64,000 nt of DNA from Panagrolaimus kolymaensis (lineage: Eukaryota > Nematoda > Chromadorea > Rhabditida > Panagrolaimidae), in contig JAJQJQ010000022.1 in NCBI GenBank assembly GCA_028622995.1, forward strand, positions 310,001-374,000, read 5' to 3'. Shown here piece by piece: positions 60,233 to 64,000 of the stretch (its first letter is position 1; every line of letters starts with the position of its first letter). The translations under genes and the position numbers were made by a program. A model generated the notes under the pieces. That model worked only from the letters and a program-made list of their open reading frames with translations, was not told the DNA's origin and searched no databases.

Positions 60233-61057
60233 TATTATTTATCAGCAGCAACACTATATACAACAATCAGTAATAATAATTACAAAATAGATAATGATGA
60301 TCCACTAAAAAATAAATAGGTTAGGAATTTTATTTGGTTGCTTTTAAAAATTAACGCAAGCAAGCAAGCAAAAAATCTTTTCGCACGTTTTTCTTTATTT
60401 TTTTTATGTAAAAATTTGGCAAATATCCAATAACTTTATTGGAGACATAATACCAAAATGACGAACAACTTCGAAAAAGCTGTTAGAGAGAGAGCTGACT
60501 CGCGTTTTTTAGTTCTTCCATTTTTTTCAGTTGAAAACTTCCAAATTTTTTACATTCAAATTTTTTAGTCTAACACTTTTATTTCCATCTTTGAAATCAA
60601 AACTTTTTTCCGATCTTTATTTTAGCATCTAAAACCTTTACCTTTTCAACATCATCCTTGTCACGTGATCCTATTTCGATGTCTCTTTTTCTTCGCGCTT
60701 ACTTACTTCTTTTTGGGGAAGACAAACTTTCATAATTTGCTCTATGATTTTTGTATGCTTTAGCTCATCTTTACCATTCTTTTATCTATCTTCCTTCCAT
60801 CTTTTATAAATTCCTTTAATTTGAAACGAAGGTTCACTTTTATAATTTCCTCTTTGTTTTATTAATGTTTTTGCTGGTATTGCGCTTGCTTTCTTTTAAA
60901 CATCTTTATCTTATTGCTAGATTTATCTCGATGGTATTAGTTCTTTGATTTTGAGGAGTATATCGATGTTTCGATTATTTCTTTCACGTTTATTGTTCAC
61001 CGCGAAATGAATCCTTTTACCTTTTAATCTTTATTATTTTTTAGACAACGCTTCAAC
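60233..61057. other. Intergenic, divergent promoter region
   Basis: 825 bp between the demethylase (minus) and ubc-9 (plus). No TATA box. The last bases carry the ubc-9 trans-splice-like acceptor. Confidence 0.5.
61043..61044 (+). promoter_or_regulatory. Likely spliced-leader acceptor of ubc-9
   Basis: TTATTTTTTAG ends at 61044, 13 bp before the ATG (ACAACGCTTCAAC), with no donor upstream. Confidence 0.5.
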
Positions 61058-61733
61058 ATGTCTGGTATTGCTGCTGGTCGTCTAGCTGAAGAACGTAAAT
61101 CATGGCGGAAAGATCATCCTTTTGGATTTATTGCTAAACCTGGAAAGAATCCTGATGGTACTTTGAATCTTTTTACTTGGGATTGTGCTATTCCTGGAAA
61201 GAAGGATACAATGTGGGAAGGAGGATTGTACAGAGTAAGTTAACCTTTTTTTAATTTCATATTCTTCATTTCATTGATTGTTTTTTAGTTGAAAATGCTC
61301 TTCAAAGATGATTTCCCATCAACTCCACCCAAATGCAGATTTGAACCTCCATTGTAAGTTGAATTTATTAACAACTTTTCGGTATTTGAAAATCTTGGAT
61401 TCTTTTTAGGTTTCATCCAAATGTTTATCCTTCTGGAACAGTATGCTTGAGTTTGCTTGATGAAAACAAAGATTGGAAGCCTTCCATCACCATTAAGCAG
61501 CTTCTTATTGGTATTCAAGAACTTCTCAATAATCCTAATCCTGATGATCCAGCACAAGCAGAAGCCTATCAAATTTATATCCAGAATAAGTAAGTTTTGT
61601 TTTTTCACTTATGTACGATTTGTATGATGATCTCTAACTTTACTATCGTTTCAGAGCAGAATATGAAAAACGTGTTCGTCGTCAAGCAATGCAATTCGGT
61701 GAAGATGTCGTCCAAAAACAAATGGGTCTCTAA
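61058..61733 (+). CDS. ubc-9: SUMO-conjugating enzyme UBC9
   Basis: Exons 61058-61234, 61289-61353, 61410-61589 and 61655-61733 give 166 residues, the same length as C. elegans UBC-9. It is the sole SUMO E2 in animals, accepting SUMO from the E1. Sequence is canonical: [37 protein letters not shown] (catalytic Cys in TVCLS), and [22 protein letters not shown] at 61938. No oddity beyond the split by three introns. Confidence 0.98.
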
Positions 61734-62468
61734 ATTCTCTCTTATGAACTTGATTTCTGTGTCAAATGGAAGTTTCTCTCTTGGTATTTTGTCTTTTACA
61801 GAGATACACATTCAGCTTTATCTTGTTTCATTTTTGTTTTTTTATTGTTCTTATGTTATCTCTTTAAAATGATACTTTTTCTGTAAAACTTTGTTTATGT
61901 TTCTTATAAAATTTGATTTATTTTTGGTTGGAATAATAATAAACTGGTTTACAAAATCCTGTAAAAGTTTATATCGTTTTGTTTTTTAATCGTGCAAGCG
62001 GAAGAGGAGAGCAACCAAGAGGACTTAATTTTGTTTTGAGCAAGTTTTCCTCGCCTTTTAATTGACCTTGTCTCAAAGAAGCCCTGTCCATCCTTCTTAC
62101 CAAATAGTCATCATTTTTTGTGAAGGACTAAACATTTTTTGTGCGAAGGTGGAGCTCAGTAATTTTAAAGCGGTGATTTCTTCTTATCGATTCGCACAAA
62201 CTTTAATTTTTTTAAAGTCCAAAAGTTTTGGCGCGCATAGAATTTTTCCATCTTTCATTTCCAGGAAGAATGGTTGATATTTTTGGATCCATTATGTAGC
62301 AAAAGATCGGTCATCGTTACACGTGTTTGCTAACATTTCTGTTTTATAAAATGTTTAGTCATTTTCCTTTTACACAAAAGCGTTATTTTTGTTTAAAAAA
62401 TGCTTTGAAACTTTCGTGTTCCGCTCTTTTATGTTTTTACTAAATGTTGGTTAATTTCAGATCGAAAT
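61734..62468. other. Intergenic, ubc-9 3' end and trx upstream
   Basis: 735 bp. AATAAA at 61938-61943. A trans-splice-like acceptor ends at 62460, 8 bp before the next ATG. Confidence 0.5.
62459..62460 (+). promoter_or_regulatory. Likely spliced-leader acceptor of the thioredoxin-like gene
   Basis: GGTTAATTTCAG ends at 62460 and the ATG is at 62469 (ATCGAAAT leader). Confidence 0.55.
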
Positions 62469-63035
62469 ATGTCTTTATGGGAAGGTGTTGAAGTCTTTGA
62501 CTCAGAACATAACAAGCACAAAGCTACTGATGTACTAAAAGATAAGGTTGTTGCACTTTACTTCAGTGCTGGATGGTGTCCTCCTTGTCGTCTTTTTACT
62601 CCTAAACTCAAGGTTAGTTCATTTTGTTACTTTATGATGGTCTTAATCTTGTCTATGAAATTGCTCCTGATTAGTTTTTACTTTTAGAATTTTACTTCTT
62701 TACTTTTTCACAACTAAATTCATTTGTTTCAGAGATATTATGATGCTCTCAAAGCAGCTGGTAAAAATTTTGAAATTGTTTTTGTTTCTCGTGATCGTGA
62801 AGAAGATGATTTGAAAGAATATTTTGATGATCATCATGGCAATTGGTACTATCTTGGATTTGGAAATCCTTTAATTCAAGAATGGCTCGCAAAATTCGAA
62901 GTCAAAACCATTCCTGCTATGAAAGTAATCAAGGATGATGGAACCGTCGTTGTTCAAGATGCTCGTAAAGAAGTTGTCGACAAAGGTGCAGATAATGCTG
63001 AAGAACTTTTTGAAGAATGGACTGCTTTTTTATAA
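62469..63035 (+). CDS. Thioredoxin-like protein, nucleoredoxin/tryparedoxin type
   Basis: Exons 62469-62612 and 62733-63035 give 148 residues. Active site [17 protein letters not shown] has the WCPPC motif of nucleoredoxin/tryparedoxin-like oxidoreductases. [19 protein letters not shown] and [20 protein letters not shown] (cis-Pro loop) follow. It is a single-domain cytosolic disulfide reductase; partner unknown. Nematodes carry several such genes. AT-rich 3' flank, no further gene to the window end. Confidence 0.93.
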
Positions 63036-64000
63036 AATCTAATTTATAATTGTATGCGTGTATTTTTATTATGATGTTTTACTTTAATATTTTATTTCAC
63101 ATTGTAATGTTATCAAAAATAAATTTTTGTTTGTGATGTAATTAGCCACTGTATGAGCGTTAGAAGCTCCTAGTATAATAGCATGAAATGTTTCATGATT
63201 TCTCAGATTCATATAATTTTTTATAGTGGATTTACTTGAAATGAAGATGAGCAAGCAACTCTGCATTCTTTATTGCTTAAATTTTTATAGTAATTTCAAT
63301 GTTTGCATTTTGTCAACAAAATGCTGGATATAAGTTTTTTTGTTGTTGTATGAAAGTAATCTGGTAAATTTTAACCCATTTTTAAAGCCTGTATTATGGG
63401 AATGTGTCCAGGAGTGACTTACCAATGTGTTAGTGATACTTGTTTTTTCGTAATTTTTATTTTGTCTCTCGATTTCCATTTATAAAACTTTTAATTTCCA
63501 AAAACACCAACACCAAAACATTTTTTATTTTTGTTTCCATCCATTTTCTTCCTCCACTTTTCTAAACATAAATAAACTCTTCAAAAAGTTCATTTTTTAG
63601 CCTTTTTTTCGTATGAAAGTGTTCTTTTTTTTTCTTCTTGGTCACTTTTTTAAAGCCCCATGGATTAAGTCATTTTTTGGTTGGATGAAGAAAAGGAGTA
63701 TCGTGTTATTTTTCATGAAACAAAAACACCAAAAAGCTTTTCCATCCCATTTTTTAAAAAGATGAATCGTTTTTAAGTTCCTTCATGACAGCTGTGTCGC
63801 TCGACCAAAAGATTTTTTCCTGGAATTGAAAACAATGCGATTTTGTGTTGGAAAAGAATTTAGTGGCTTTAACAGTAAAAGAAAGAGAAAGAAGGCTTTG
63901 ATTGGAAAAAGAAAGACTTCGGTTTAATTAAAAAGGCCCGATTTTATAAACTATGATAACCCCACAAAAAAAAGACACAAAAGAATAATTATTAAATATT
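63036..64000. other. Intergenic to window end
   Basis: 965 bp, AT-rich. ORFs 63084-63266 and 63285-63479 (minus) are 60-65 codons without motifs. Nothing recognised. Confidence 0.5.

Overview
This window is AT-rich nuclear DNA from a nematode. The evidence is the many genes split by short introns (often 45-120 bp, ending TTTTAG or TTTCAG), a nematode sperm-specific MSP-domain protein at 42.4 kb, an F-box-like family with two paralogues here, a nematode-type nuclear receptor, and likely trans-splice acceptors just upstream of several start codons. A clade IV (panagrolaimid or strongyloidid type) worm is my inference from the F-box-like family; I cannot prove it. All exon models were assembled by hand from splice signals and reading phase. 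Each closes in frame from start to stop, except the first gene (cut by the window edge) and one disrupted gene.

Layout, 0-19.6 kb: the 3' part of a neprilysin-family protein that lacks catalytic residues; an Arg/Ser-rich protein; a four-TM protein; oligoribonuclease; a double-MADF protein; the KEOPS subunit Kae1/OSGEP, which has a GC-AG intron; and a short-chain dehydrogenase. Next come two paralogous small secreted proteins flanking a casein-kinase-1-like gene. The first paralogue is broken by a 1.07-kb fold-back element at its signal peptide. Then follow a Gly-rich small gene with a strong TATA box and a globin. From 19.6 to 24.8 kb I see no gene.

24.8-42.7 kb: a strongly diverged CSL (RBPJ/Su(H)/LAG-1) family protein; two adjacent single-pass membrane proteins of unknown family; a double-module F-box-like protein; separase; the RhoGAP CYK-4/MgcRacGAP; and the sperm-specific SSP protein. 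43-53.6 kb, all on the minus strand: histone H1, a nuclear hormone receptor with a Tc1/mariner-type MITE in intron 3, the second F-box-like paralogue, and a PP1-like phosphatase. 53.9-63 kb: Bora (SPAT-1), TAF8, an EEF1AKMT2-like methyltransferase lying 183 bp downstream of a PHD-JmjC histone demethylase (possible operon), SUMO E2 UBC-9, and a nucleoredoxin-like thioredoxin.

Functionally the window is mostly housekeeping and cell-division genes: separase, CYK-4, Bora, UBC-9, TAF8, a KDM7-type demethylase and H1. Mixed in are fast-evolving nematode families (F-box-like, secreted pair, PP1-like, NHR, sperm genes). The least ordinary items are the diverged CSL protein, the fold-back element with two related families of subterminal repeats that removed a start codon, the catalytically damaged neprilysin, and the two-module F-box-like family.
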